NCBI RefSeq assembly: GCF_014851805.1
Contig: NZ_JACVAK010000002.1
Location: 434,001 to 498,000, forward strand
Direction: 5' to 3'
Length of the DNA: 64,000 nt
From: Pseudoxanthomonas sp. PXM02
GTDB taxonomy: Bacteria > Pseudomonadota > Gammaproteobacteria > Xanthomonadales > Xanthomonadaceae
This document shows positions 44,337 through 53,435 of this stretch, one piece after another (the stretch's first letter is position 1; the number at the start of each line of letters is the position of its first letter). The notes beneath the pieces are model-generated. The model was not told the DNA's origin. It saw only the letters and a program-made list of their open reading frames with translations, and ran no database searches. Both the position numbers and the translations under genes were made by a program.

Positions 44337-44924
44337 ATGATGTCGACACGATCGCCGCTGCTCGCCCTCGTCCTCGCCCTGGTCGGGATGCCGGCCGCGG
44401 TCTCCGGCGGTGTCCACGACGATGAGGCGACGCTCGGCCGGATGCACGACGATTTCGTCCGTGCGTTTGTGGACAGCCAGGGGTTCGGAAAGACCCGCGT
44501 GACGCCGATGATGGTGCGCATGCGCCACTACCAGTTCGAAGGGTTCGGTGACGACGGGCGCTGCGTACGCGACGTGGAACTGGTCGGCATCGCCCGACAT
44601 TATCCACCGGTCGTCTATCCCGCCAACTTCATGGGGTTCCAGCATCACGACGGCGATGCCGCCCTGCGACTACCCGCGATGCCTGCCCGCACGTTGCAGG
44701 CATGGGAACGCGACGCCGTCGCCATGCTGAAGGCGGGCCGGCCCATTGTCCTGCACACGACGCCCGGCGGTGAGCGCGCGATGGGGGCCATCCGCGCGCG
44801 CCGCGACTGTCTTTCATGCCATGCCGATCATCGCGAGGGCGATGTCCTGGGCGCCCTCAGTTACGGGCTAGGGCGCGTCACCGTGTCGGCGGAGGTACCG
44901 GGCGCACGTTCCTGCGTGCCTTGA
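44337..44924 (+). CDS. Secreted monoheme (CxxCH) protein, unknown family
   Basis: 195 aa from the ATG at 44337 (ATGATG; 44340 is an alternative). A signal peptide (LLALVLALVGMPAAVSG) is followed by a domain with several His and Met, and near residue 158 DCLSCHADH, a single CxxCH c-type heme attachment site. The overall plan (N-terminal helical sensor-like part, C-terminal heme-binding segment) is reminiscent of DUF3365/Tll0287-type heme proteins, but I am not certain. Its last 64 nt overlap the 3' end of the convergent hydrolase gene. Confidence 0.65.
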   Translation: MMSTRSPLLALVLALVGMPAAVSGGVHDDEATLGRMHDDFVRAFVDSQGFGKTRVTPMMVRMRHYQFEGFGDDGRCVRDVELVGIARHYPPVVYPANFMGFQHHDGDAALRLPAMPARTLQAWERDAVAMLKAGRPIVLHTTPGGERAMGAIRARRDCLSCHADHREGDVLGALSYGLGRVTVSAEVPGARSCVP

Positions 44925-45799
44925 TCGAGTTGCTGGTCCAGGAAACCGATCACGTGCGCGGCATAGCCCGCGGGATCATGCGCCTGGAAATCCACATGGG
45001 CCGCATCCGGCAGCAGCCAGAACGACTTGGGCGATCGCGCGCGTTCGAACATCGCGCGCGATTCGGCAGGCAGCGCATGGCGGTCGCGTCCACCCGCGAT
45101 CACCAGCACCGGCGCACCGACGTCGTCGATGTGGTCGATCGGCGCCAACGAGGTCACCGGAATGCCGAGGCGCGGCCCGACTTGCATTTCCAGCAGCGGT
45201 GACAGCCCGGCCGCCGCGTCACCCAGCCGCATCGCGATGCGGTTGCGGATCGCCTGCCGCGCGGTCGAGTAGACCGCTTCCAGCACGACCGCATCGAAGC
45301 CGCTGGGTTGCGGACCGAGCAATACCGATGCGCCGCCCAGCGACACACCGATCACGGCGCACTTCTCGTCCGGGCGGCGTTCCTTCATCCAGTCGCGCGC
45401 AGCGGTGACCGCGATGGACTCACGCGCGCCCAGCGTGATCGCGTCGCCTTTGCTCTCGCCGTGTGCAGGAAGATCGATCAGCAGCACGGCGTAACCGTGT
45501 TGTGCCAGCAGCCGTGCACGACCGAGCATCGCGCGACGGTCCGCGCGGATGCCATGCAGCAACAGCACGCTGGCGCGGCCAGGTTTCCCTTCGATCCACC
45601 AGCCGGCCAGCGGTTCCGCACCGGGACCGTCGATGCGGACGTCGATGGCCCGCAGGTCCGCTGGCGGGGCGCCGATGACGGAGGGACGCGGCGCCAGCAA
45701 CTGGCCGCCCAGCCACCACAGGCCACCCATCGCACAGACAGACAGCAGGAGGCCGACGACGCCGATGCGGAGAAGCAGGCGTCGCCGGCGCGTCGGCAC
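44861..45799 (-). CDS. Membrane-anchored alpha/beta hydrolase
   Basis: 312 aa from a GTG at 45799, directly after the stop of the YceI gene; no ATG is nearby in frame. N-terminal MPTRRRRLLLRIGVVGLLL is a signal anchor (~10-35). Hydrolase features: SVLLLHGIRADRRAMLGRA near 83, nucleophile Ser in VIGVSLGGASVLL near 150, Asp in IAGGRDRHALP near 238, and His in PDAAHVDF near 270. Such proteins resemble the BAAT/DUF1057-like esterases. It is the last gene of the b561/YceI operon and its 3' end overlaps the heme-protein gene by 64 nt. Confidence 0.82.
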   Translation of the reverse strand: MPTRRRRLLLRIGVVGLLLSVCAMGGLWWLGGQLLAPRPSVIGAPPADLRAIDVRIDGPGAEPLAGWWIEGKPGRASVLLLHGIRADRRAMLGRARLLAQHGYAVLLIDLPAHGESKGDAITLGARESIAVTAARDWMKERRPDEKCAVIGVSLGGASVLLGPQPSGFDAVVLEAVYSTARQAIRNRIAMRLGDAAAGLSPLLEMQVGPRLGIPVTSLAPIDHIDDVGAPVLVIAGGRDRHALPAESRAMFERARSPKSFWLLPDAAHVDFQAHDPAGYAAHVIGFLDQQLDQGTQERAPGTSADTVTRPSP

Positions 45800-46360
45800 T
45801 TACTTGGCCGGCTTCAGCACGACCTTGGTGCTGATCGCGACCTCGTTCGGGATCGTCGCGGTATCGGCCCAGTCGCCGCCACCGACGCCGAAGTCGAGTC
45901 GCTTCACGGTCGCCTTGCCGGCCAGCACGGGCTGTGCGCCCGGCGTCCAGGTGAAGGTCAGCGTCACCGGCTTGCTGACGCCGCGCAGCGACAACGTGCC
46001 GTCGGCGGCGTACTGGTTGCCGCCGAGTGCGCGGAACTTCGTCGCCGTGTAGCGCGCCTGCGCGAACTTGGCGACGTTGAAGAAGTCGGCCGACACCAGC
46101 GTGCCGTCGCGGTCGCCGTTGCCGGTCTGCGTGCCGGCCAGCTGGATGGCGACGTCCAGCTTGCTGGTGGCCAGCTGCGCGGGATCGAAGCTCAGCGTGG
46201 TGGTGAAGCCACCGAACTTGCCGGTGAAGGTTTCGCCCTGGTAGTTGCTGGCGAATACCAGCGTGGAGCCGGGCGCCTGCACGTAGTCGGCGGCCATCGC
46301 CGGCGTGGCAGCCAGCAGCAGGGAAGCGAGCGCCAGGCGCACGCGATCAGGGGTTTTCAT
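45800..46360 (-). CDS. YceI-family periplasmic lipid-binding protein (second copy)
   Basis: 186 aa from the ATG at 46360. Signal peptide ends AMA-AD at about residue 24. The lipocalin-like YceI pattern is clear: ASNYQGETFTGKFGGFTTTLSFDPAQL near 40, DFFNVAKFAQARYTATKFRAL near 95, GTLSLRGVSKPVTLTF near 125, FGVGGGDWADTATIPNEVAIS near 160. YceI proteins bind isoprenoid-chain molecules such as polyprenyl-phosphates or quinones in the periplasm. It begins 14 nt inside the end of the cytochrome b561 gene and abuts the hydrolase start. Confidence 0.92.
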   Translation of the reverse strand: MKTPDRVRLALASLLLAATPAMAADYVQAPGSTLVFASNYQGETFTGKFGGFTTTLSFDPAQLATSKLDVAIQLAGTQTGNGDRDGTLVSADFFNVAKFAQARYTATKFRALGGNQYAADGTLSLRGVSKPVTLTFTWTPGAQPVLAGKATVKRLDFGVGGGDWADTATIPNEVAISTKVVLKPAK

Positions 46361-46973
46361 CGGGGGAATCCTGCGGGGTGGGGGAAGGAGGAACGGAGGG
46401 AGCCGCGACCGGCGCGGCCACCGCGGCGCGTCGGCCCGGCAGCATGCGGCGCAGGGTGGCATCGCCCTGGAACAGGTGGTGGTACAGCGCGGCACCGGCA
46501 TGCGCCAGCACCAGCACCACCAGCACCCAGAACAGCAGTTCGTGCGCACCTTCAGCGGCTTCATGCACGCTGTCGCTGCGGCCGGTGATGGCGGGCAGGT
46601 TGAACAGCTTGAACCACTGCAGCGGATACCCGGCGGACGAGTTCAGCACCCATCCCGACAACGGGATGGCGAACAGCAGTGCATACAGCAGGAAGTGCGT
46701 CACCGATGCCATGCGCTGCTGCCAGGTCGGCGTGCCCGGCACCGGTACCGGTGCGCCGGCATACACGCGCCACACCACGCGCAGGACGACCAGCGCGAGG
46801 ATGGTCAGGCCGATCGACTTGTGCAGCGCGTAGATGTTGATCTTGCGCGGCCCGTTGGGCAGGTCGCCCATGGTCAGGCCGATATAGGCCATCACCAGGA
46901 TCAGCGCGACGATGGTCCAGTGGAACAGCTGGCTGACGGCGCCCCAGCGCTCGTCGGTGTTCTTCAGGTTCAT
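46347..46973 (-). CDS. Cytochrome b561
   Basis: 208 aa from the ATG at 46973. Four transmembrane helices; heme-ligand His candidates are in FHWTIVALI near residue 18, LHKSIGLTI near 51, HFLLYALLF near 93 and HAGAALYHHLF near 160, as expected for the diheme bacterial b561 family. It moves electrons between quinones and periplasmic acceptors. The C-terminal ~35 residues are Ala/Pro-rich and unlike the core. It is enclosed by two YceI genes with overlaps at both ends, a common partnership in which YceI may carry the quinone-like ligand. Confidence 0.92.
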   Translation of the reverse strand: MNLKNTDERWGAVSQLFHWTIVALILVMAYIGLTMGDLPNGPRKINIYALHKSIGLTILALVVLRVVWRVYAGAPVPVPGTPTWQQRMASVTHFLLYALLFAIPLSGWVLNSSAGYPLQWFKLFNLPAITGRSDSVHEAAEGAHELLFWVLVVLVLAHAGAALYHHLFQGDATLRRMLPGRRAAVAAPVAAPSVPPSPTPQDSPDENP

Positions 46974-47635
46974 GGCGTCGGCTCCTGAGGGGATGGGGAT
47001 GGCGGTGTGGCGGGCGCGGTGTCGTCGTCGGCCTTGCCGTCGTAGGTGGCCTCGGCCTCGATGCGCAGTTCCACCTCGTCGCCGATCACCGATTTCCACG
47101 CGGTGATGCCGAAGTCGGCACGGCTGAGCTTCGTGGTGGCGGAGAAGCCCACCGTGCGGCGAAACGGTGGCATCGGGTGGCGCTTGGCCGCATTGAGGGT
47201 GACGTCGAGAACGACCTCGCGCGTCACGCCGCGCAGGCTGAGGTCGCCGTACACACGGGCATGCGTGGCGTCGACGGGCTCCACGCGCGTGGAGACGAAG
47301 CGCGCCTCCGGATGGCCTTCCGCATCCAGCAGCGACTTGGCCAGCGTGGCCTTGTTCCAGTCGGCATCGCCCAGGTCGGCACGCGCGATGGGAATGCGCA
47401 CGTCGACGCGCGCACGCGTCCAGTCATCAGGATCGAACACCACGGTGCCGGTGCTGCCGGACACGGTGCCGATCGCGTTGGAGAAGCCGGCATGCGAGAT
47501 CGCGAACATCACGCGCGTGTGCACCGGATCGAGCCGGTACTCGGCTGCGGTGTCGCGCGCGAACGCCGTGGCAGGCAGCAGCGCCAGCAGGCAGAGGCTG
47601 CGCATCAGCAAACGGCGGGCGGTCGATCCGGGCAT
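46970..47635 (-). CDS. YceI-family periplasmic lipid-binding protein (first copy)
   Basis: 221 aa if started at the ATG at 47635 (47662 upstream and 47605 downstream are alternatives). Signal peptide with a basic ARRLLMRS n-region and cleavage near AFA-RD. YceI features: YRLDPVHTRVMFAISHAGFSNAIG near 42, DWNKATLAKSLLDAEGHPEARF near 92, DLSLRGVTREVVLDV near 130, FGITAWKSVIGDEVELRIEAE near 185. A Thr/Pro-rich tail (DDDTAPATPPSPSPQ) ends the protein. First gene of the operon; 4-nt overlap with cytochrome b561. Divergent from the hybrid kinase with 107 bp between. Confidence 0.9.
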   Translation of the reverse strand: MPGSTARRLLMRSLCLLALLPATAFARDTAAEYRLDPVHTRVMFAISHAGFSNAIGTVSGSTGTVVFDPDDWTRARVDVRIPIARADLGDADWNKATLAKSLLDAEGHPEARFVSTRVEPVDATHARVYGDLSLRGVTREVVLDVTLNAAKRHPMPPFRRTVGFSATTKLSRADFGITAWKSVIGDEVELRIEAEATYDGKADDDTAPATPPSPSPQEPTP

Positions 47636-47742
47636 GGGGACGGATTCTAGGGGCCGGTCCATGAAGATACCCCGCTTGCGCGTGCAACGGTCCGTTGCGA
47701 CGATGCCGGACGGGGCAACCAGGGATTGAAGGGCGGACAGGA

Positions 47743-50700
47743 ATGGCGATGCGCGCGTGGTGGTTGTTGCTGTTCTGCCTGCTGAGCGCGTCCGCGCCCG
47801 CCACGGTGCCCGAGATCCCGCGCTTCCGCCTGCTCGGGGCCGGCGACGGCCTGCCGTCCACCACCATCCCCGCGCTCGCGCGCGATCGTGCCGGCCATCT
47901 GTGGATCGCCACCTGGGACGGACTGGCGCGTTACGACGGCGTCGGCTTCAAGGTCTGGCGGCACGATCCCGCCGACCCCGCCTCGTTGTCCGGCAACGTC
48001 GTGCAGGCGCTGCATATCGATGCCCGCGACCGCATCTGGGTGGCCACCGAGAACAGCGGCCTGAGCGTGATGGATGTCGACCGCGTCGGCTTCCGCCACT
48101 ACCGGCAGGCGCAGCACCCCGAGATGGGCAGCGACGATGTGTTCGCGATCACCAGCCGCGGCGACGACGTCTGGTTCGGCACGTTCGGCGGCGGACTCCA
48201 CAAGCTGGCCGCCGATGGGCGCATCACCCGCTTCGCCGCGGCCCAGGAAGGGCAGGAGGGCCTGCCGTCGGACAACGTGCTGTCGCTGGCGTTCGACGCG
48301 AAGGGCGTGCTGTGGATCGGCACCATGGGCGGCCTGGCGCGCTATGAAGGCGGACAGCTGCGCCGGATGCCGTTGCCGGGCGGCGACGGCCTGATCATCT
48401 ATTCGGTGACCGCCGATGCGGACGCGGTCTGGGTCGGTGCATCGGACGGCGTACACCGCTGGTCGCCGGACGGCCGTTGGGTGTCGCCGCCGTGGTCGCC
48501 GATGTTCGCGCGACCGAATGCGGTGATCGCGATGACGAGCGATGGCCAGGGCGAGTACTGGCTGGCCAGCCAGGGCGGCCTGTGGCGGACCGAGGGCGAT
48601 CGCGCGCCGGCGCCGGTGAATTACGACGCGCAGAACGTGGGCATCGGCCGCGTACTGCAGACGGTGCTCGCGCTGCCGGATGGCGGGCTGTGGGTGCCGG
48701 TGCCGACGCGTGGCCTGGCCTACCTCCGTTCGGATTGGCGCCGGATCGCGGCGTTCTCGTCGGCCCAGGGCCTGGGTGGTGGCCTCTACCGCGGCCTGTC
48801 GCAGGCCGGCGCCGACGGCCTCTGGATCGCCAGCAGCACCGGCAAGGTGGAACGGCTGGATACGCGCGGCGGTCATGTCGTGCCGCTGGCGCATCACGCG
48901 GCGCTGCTCGGCGAGTTGCGGCTCACCTCGGTGCGCCAGGATCGCCATGGACAGCTGTGGATCGGCCATCGCAGCGGCCTGATCCGCATCGATCCCCGCA
49001 CCGGCGCCCTGCGGCAATGGGCGCAGGAAGGCGAAAACGCGGTGCCGGACAACACGTCGGTCGACTGGCTGGTCGAAGCCCCCGACGACACGCTGTGGCT
49101 GGTCTCGCAGATGGGCAGCGTGCAGCAGCGCTCGCTCGCCGACGGACGCGTGCTGCGCACGATCGTGAAGCAGGAAGACGGCAGCGGACTGCCCGACATC
49201 GAAGGTGTCGCGGTGGCGCCCGATGGCCGCGTCTGGCTGGGCGGCGCCGCCGGCATGATGGTCTGGGATGCGGCGGCGGAGCGCTTCGTCCCGGTGGGTG
49301 CGATGGGAGGCGAGCGTGTCTATGCGTTCGCGTTCGAGCATGCGGATCGTCTGTGGCTGCACCGGATGTCCGGCGTGGAAGCCTGGCGCCGCGACGGCAC
49401 GCGCTGGGTTCGCGAGCGGCGCATCGGTGCCGCGGAAGGCTTGCCGGCGGTCGAATCGACCGGCCTGGCCGTGGATCCGCAGCGACGCGTCTGGCTGGGC
49501 ACGCGTCGCGGCCTGTTCCGTATCGATCCCAACCTGCATGGCTCGCGTGCGCTGCTGCGCAACTTCGGCGTGCGCGAAGGCCTGCTGAGCCAGGAGCTCA
49601 ACGACCGCGGCCTGCTGATGACGGCGGACGGCTTGCTGGCGACCACGGCAGCGGATGGTTCGGTGGCGCTGCTCGACACGCATCTGCCCGATCCCCGCGC
49701 GGTGACGCCGAACCTGGTGCTCGACAGCCTGCAGGTGAGCCGCGGCGACGATGTGCTGCCGCTGCGGATCGACCAGCCGCTGGTGCTCCAGCCGGAAGAC
49801 CATGAACTGCTGGTCGGCACCCGCCTGCTGAGTTACGAGAATCCGCTGGGCAACCGCTACCGCTCGCTGCTCGACGGGTTCGACAGCGGCTGGGTCGACC
49901 AGGGCGCCAGCGGTGAGCGCGTGTTCTCGTCGCTGACGCCCGGACGCTACGAACTGCGCGTGCAGGCCTACGACGCCGCCGGCAATGCCTCGCGCGAACT
50001 CGTCGTGCCCGTGCACGTGCTGCCGCCGTGGTGGCGAAGCGCGTGGGGACTGGCCCTGTTCGCCGTCCTCGGTGTCGTGCTGCTGCTGATCGCCGCGGCC
50101 GCGTACCGCCGGCGCGTGCGTCGTCGAAGCGCATGGCAGTTGGCCGAACACAAGCGCGAAGTCGCCGAGCAGGCGTCGCTGGCGAAGACCCGTTTCCTGG
50201 CCACGCTCGGCCACGAGATCCGCACGCCGATGACCGGCGTGCTGGGCATGACCGAGCTGCTGCAGGCCACGCCGCTGGACGATCGGCAGAAGGGCTACAC
50301 CGATGCGATCCAGCGCGCCGGCACGCATCTGCTGCGGCTGGTCAACGATGCGCTGGACCTGGCGAAGATCGAAGCCGGCAAACTGGAATTGCAGCAGGTC
50401 GAATTCGACCTGCACGCACTGGTGTCCGATGTTGTCGCATTGATGGGGCCCGTCGCGGGCAAGCGAGGCCTCACCTTCCACGATGGCATCGCCACCGGCG
50501 TGCCGCGGCTGGTGCGCGGCGATCCGCTGAGGCTGCGGCAGATCCTGCTCAACCTGCTGGGCAACGCGATCAAGTTCACCGAAGCCGGCCACGTCTCGCT
50601 GCACGCGGTGCCGCTGGCGCCGCAGGGCGTGCGGCTGACGGTCGGCGACACCGGTCCTGGCATCAATGCCGAACAGCAGGCGCGGCTCTTCCGGCGTTTC

Positions 50701-51318
50701 GAACAGGCCGAAGGCGCGCAGACCACCGCGCGCTACGGCGGCAGTGGCCTGGGTCTGGCGATCTGCCAGGAACTGGCCGTGGCGATGGGCGGGCGCATCG
50801 AGGTCGACAGCGCGCCGGGCAAAGGCACGCGCTTCTCCGTCGACCTGCCGGTGCTGCAGCCGGTGGCGCAGCACGATGCCGAAGCGCCGGCGGTCGTGGA
50901 GGAAGCGCACGCACCTGCGGCCGTCGGACCGCTGGACATCCTGCTGGTCGAGGACGATGCGACGGTGGCCGACGTCGTCGCCGGCCTGCTGCGTGCGCGC
51001 GGCCATCGGGTGACGCACGCGCCGCACGGCCTGGCCGCGTTGACCGAAGTGGTCACGACCGAGTTCGACGTGGCGTTCCTCGACCTCGACCTGCCGGGCC
51101 TGGACGGCATGGCGCTGGCGCGGCAACTGCGCCTGCAGGGCGTGCCCACGTCGCTGGTCGCGCTGACCGCGCGGACGGATGCCGAGGCCGAATCGCTGGC
51201 GCGCCAGGCGGGGTTCGACGATTTCATCCGCAAGCCGGTCACCGGCGACATGCTGGCCGCGGTGATCGCCACGCAGATCGAGCGCCGCGCATCGCCGTCG
51301 CAGGGAGACACACCATGA
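47743..51318 (+). CDS. Hybrid histidine kinase with Reg_prop/Y_Y_Y sensor
   Basis: 1191 aa from the ATG at 47743 (47749 is an alternative). A signal peptide (~1-20) leads into ~600 residues of Reg_prop propeller blades (HLWIATWDGLARYDG, VLWIGTMGGLARYEG, RVWLGTRRGLFRID), the Y_Y_Y domain (~690-770), a transmembrane helix (~775-795), HisKA with phosphoacceptor His824 in GHEIRTPMTG, HATPase motifs (NLLGNAIKF, GDTGPGIN, GGSGLGLAI near 890-1005) and a C-terminal receiver with Asp1114 (FLDLDLPGLDG) and Lys in FIRKPVTGD. No HPt domain and no output regulator are attached, so it must act through another protein. Sensory architecture matches the diguanylate cyclase at 38180. Confidence 0.95.
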   Translation: MAMRAWWLLLFCLLSASAPATVPEIPRFRLLGAGDGLPSTTIPALARDRAGHLWIATWDGLARYDGVGFKVWRHDPADPASLSGNVVQALHIDARDRIWVATENSGLSVMDVDRVGFRHYRQAQHPEMGSDDVFAITSRGDDVWFGTFGGGLHKLAADGRITRFAAAQEGQEGLPSDNVLSLAFDAKGVLWIGTMGGLARYEGGQLRRMPLPGGDGLIIYSVTADADAVWVGASDGVHRWSPDGRWVSPPWSPMFARPNAVIAMTSDGQGEYWLASQGGLWRTEGDRAPAPVNYDAQNVGIGRVLQTVLALPDGGLWVPVPTRGLAYLRSDWRRIAAFSSAQGLGGGLYRGLSQAGADGLWIASSTGKVERLDTRGGHVVPLAHHAALLGELRLTSVRQDRHGQLWIGHRSGLIRIDPRTGALRQWAQEGENAVPDNTSVDWLVEAPDDTLWLVSQMGSVQQRSLADGRVLRTIVKQEDGSGLPDIEGVAVAPDGRVWLGGAAGMMVWDAAAERFVPVGAMGGERVYAFAFEHADRLWLHRMSGVEAWRRDGTRWVRERRIGAAEGLPAVESTGLAVDPQRRVWLGTRRGLFRIDPNLHGSRALLRNFGVREGLLSQELNDRGLLMTADGLLATTAADGSVALLDTHLPDPRAVTPNLVLDSLQVSRGDDVLPLRIDQPLVLQPEDHELLVGTRLLSYENPLGNRYRSLLDGFDSGWVDQGASGERVFSSLTPGRYELRVQAYDAAGNASRELVVPVHVLPPWWRSAWGLALFAVLGVVLLLIAAAAYRRRVRRRSAWQLAEHKREVAEQASLAKTRFLATLGHEIRTPMTGVLGMTELLQATPLDDRQKGYTDAIQRAGTHLLRLVNDALDLAKIEAGKLELQQVEFDLHALVSDVVALMGPVAGKRGLTFHDGIATGVPRLVRGDPLRLRQILLNLLGNAIKFTEAGHVSLHAVPLAPQGVRLTVGDTGPGINAEQQARLFRRFEQAEGAQTTARYGGSGLGLAICQELAVAMGGRIEVDSAPGKGTRFSVDLPVLQPVAQHDAEAPAVVEEAHAPAAVGPLDILLVEDDATVADVVAGLLRARGHRVTHAPHGLAALTEVVTTEFDVAFLDLDLPGLDGMALARQLRLQGVPTSLVALTARTDAEAESLARQAGFDDFIRKPVTGDMLAAVIATQIERRASPSQGDTP

Positions 51319-52277
51319 AGATGATCACGCGCTGTCTGCTCGCCGTTGCTGTACTCGTCCTGGCCGGTCCCGCCCTGGCGGACACGCCCGAACCGCCGCT
51401 GCTGGGTGACTACATCACCGCTTCACGCGCGCTGTATCCGCTGCGCGTGGGCGATTGGGAGGCGGTGGGCGAGAAGCGTTACGAGCAGCAGGAACTGGGG
51501 GTGTCGGTGCGCTACCAGGACACGCGCAAGCCGGACCGCTGGATGGACCTGTACCTGTATCCGGCCGGCGTGATGTTCGATCCCGCATTCGCGCAGGTGT
51601 TCCAGTACGGCGTCGACGAGATCGTGCAGATCGCGAACAACCGCAAGGCCGGCGACGTCCGGCTGGGTGAGGTGCGCACGTTCACCACGGCACCGAGCGC
51701 CGGCGAGGGCATGCTCGGCGAGCTGGCGCTGAAGGCGCGGTCCTTCGCGATGGAAATGCCGATGCGCGACAAGCGCTACCGCTCCGCCCTCGCGATGACC
51801 GTGCGCGACCTGTACTTCATCAAGGTCCGTTACAGCGTAGAGGCCGATCGCGTGTCCGATGAGGACGTGCAGCAGCAGGCGGAGACCTTCCTGGCAGGTT
51901 TCGCCGCCGATGTGCGCGTCCTCAACACCGGCCGCTGCCGGCAGGTGCTGCAGGTCCGCCCGATACCCGCCGGCGGCGCGCGTCCGGACGCCGTGCTCGC
52001 CAGCACGAATGACGGGCAGGAGAACGAGATGTGGATCGTCGACGACGCGGTCTACCTGCGCCCTGCCGTCATCGCGCGGACCGAGGAAGCGGCGGAGCTG
52101 CAGAGCGAGGCGCAGTCGATCCGCAACGTGCTGCGCGGCCGCTGCGTTTCGCCCGAAGCGATGGACATCGTGGTGCCCGACGGCATGCGCGAGATCCGCT
52201 TCGAATACCAACGGCCGGATGCCGGCAGCGACGGCACCACGCCACGCCTGCGCAGCCCGCGATCCGGCGTAGGCTGA
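51315..52277 (+). CDS. Secreted protein of unknown function, co-translated with hybrid kinase
   Basis: 320 aa. ATGA overlap with the kinase stop. Signal peptide ends ALA-DT near residue 23. The body contains SVRYQDTRKPDRWMDLYLYPAG near 58 and a second half with EMWIVDDAVYLRPAV near 245; residues ~130-200 (VRDLYFIKVRYSVEADRVSDE) are conserved-looking but unassigned. The tail is disordered (GSDGTTPRLRSPRS). No known family. Coupling to the kinase suggests a periplasmic partner, ligand-binding protein or target of the signalling pathway, which is inference. Confidence 0.7.
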   Translation: MKMITRCLLAVAVLVLAGPALADTPEPPLLGDYITASRALYPLRVGDWEAVGEKRYEQQELGVSVRYQDTRKPDRWMDLYLYPAGVMFDPAFAQVFQYGVDEIVQIANNRKAGDVRLGEVRTFTTAPSAGEGMLGELALKARSFAMEMPMRDKRYRSALAMTVRDLYFIKVRYSVEADRVSDEDVQQQAETFLAGFAADVRVLNTGRCRQVLQVRPIPAGGARPDAVLASTNDGQENEMWIVDDAVYLRPAVIARTEEAAELQSEAQSIRNVLRGRCVSPEAMDIVVPDGMREIRFEYQRPDAGSDGTTPRLRSPRSGVG

Positions 52278-52282
52278 CGCGA

Positions 52283-52765
52283 TCAGCGCAGCCGGCGGAT
52301 GTCCATCACGCCGGCGACCGGGTCGTAGTAGAACCAGTCGCTGGCATTGCTGGCCAGCCAGTCGATGCGTGCACGCGTGGCAGATGGCACGTGGCAGAGC
52401 ACGCCGAGCCCATAGTCGTCGCCGGGTGCGGCAGGGGCAGGCGGTGCGTCGGCGAACAGGTCGTCCAGCGAAGCCGGCTTCTTGCCCCAGGTCAGGCAGT
52501 CGGCGTCGTTGCTGCTGTCGACGGGCCAGCCCATGCGCGTCCAGAACGCCTCACGGCCGCGCGGTCCCAGCCGGTGTGCATCGACGACCTCACCGTCACC
52601 GGTGGAGATGAGGCGCCATCCAGTGTCCGCCTGCTGCACACGCCACACCACCTCGTCGGCCTCGCGGGTCGCGCTGTGGCCGTAGTCGCCGGCGAACGGA
52701 GCCGATTCGCTTGCCCACGCAGCAGGCGACAAGGCGAGCAGGCACACCAGGAAGGATGGGCGCAT
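52283..52765 (-). CDS. Secreted protein of unknown function
   Basis: 160 aa from the ATG at 52765, giving a signal peptide (RPSFLVCLLALSPAAWA). Contains DADCLTWGKKPASLDDLF near residue 90 and LCHVPSATRARIDWLAS near 125, with two Cys that could form a disulfide. No family recognised. It is 4 nt downstream of the other secreted unknown, and both follow hemE on the same strand. It converges on the kinase-linked protein, with 5 bp between the stops. Confidence 0.6.
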   Translation of the reverse strand: MRPSFLVCLLALSPAAWASESAPFAGDYGHSATREADEVVWRVQQADTGWRLISTGDGEVVDAHRLGPRGREAFWTRMGWPVDSSNDADCLTWGKKPASLDDLFADAPPAPAAPGDDYGLGVLCHVPSATRARIDWLASNASDWFYYDPVAGVMDIRRLR

Positions 52766-52769
52766 CGAT

Positions 52770-53405
52770 TCAGTCCGCCCAGGCTTCGACATACAGCGTG
52801 CGCGTGGCGTCATCGGGATCGGCGTGCACCCAGATGCCGCCAGCATCGGAGGACGCCAGGTAGAAACCGTCATCGGCCGCCAGCATGGTGCAGGCCGTCG
52901 CGGGCGTTTCTTCCGCCAGCGTCCGTGCCAGGCAGGCTTCCTCGACGAAGCGCCTGACGATCGGGCCGGCGGCGGCGAACGGCGCGGCCAGCACGTACTG
53001 GTGGTCGCCCCAGCGCTGCGAATCCATCAGGCGGACCTCGGTCACCGGCTGGCCGGCGAACTGCACGCCGCCGGGATGCAGCACCGCACGCGCGGTCACC
53101 GCGGTAAGGGTCTGCTGCTCGTCGTCCGCCAGCGTGTCTTCGCACTCCAGCTCGACGCGCGCCACGCGCGTCCGCCATCCGGGCGCCAGTTCATCCACCC
53201 GGCGTGCGCGGATGCGGTCGCAGCCGGGCATCGTGTCCGGGCCCTGCGTGGCATGTTCGCCCGGCACCACCATCACCAGTGCGGGAAAGTCGCCGCCGGC
53301 AACCTGCATCATCCGCACGGCGCCGGCTTCCTCGGCGCGCACGCGGGCGCCAGCCATCAGCAACAGGCCGGCGGCGGCAGGGGCGAGCAGGTGGCGGCAT
53401 TCCAT
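52770..53405 (-). CDS. Secreted protein of unknown function
   Basis: 211 aa. Signal peptide (HLLAPAAAGLLLMAGARVRA-EE). Residues ~30-200 form a compact beta-rich pattern with Cys pairs in PGCDRIRAR, ELECEDTLAD and ACLARTLAEETPATACTM. No recognised family. It lies 30 nt after hemE and 4 nt before the next secreted unknown, so it is probably in the same transcript as the hemE operon's tail or has a weak promoter in the gap. Confidence 0.6.
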   Translation of the reverse strand: MECRHLLAPAAAGLLLMAGARVRAEEAGAVRMMQVAGGDFPALVMVVPGEHATQGPDTMPGCDRIRARRVDELAPGWRTRVARVELECEDTLADDEQQTLTAVTARAVLHPGGVQFAGQPVTEVRLMDSQRWGDHQYVLAAPFAAAGPIVRRFVEEACLARTLAEETPATACTMLAADDGFYLASSDAGGIWVHADPDDATRTLYVEAWAD

Positions 53406-53435
53406 TGCGTCACTCCGGCGGGTGGAGCAGGGGCG

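Noticed and set aside
47647-51126. 1159-codon minus-strand ORF opposite the hybrid kinase
   Set aside because: Shadow of the kinase reading frame; HRQR-rich translation and no domain.
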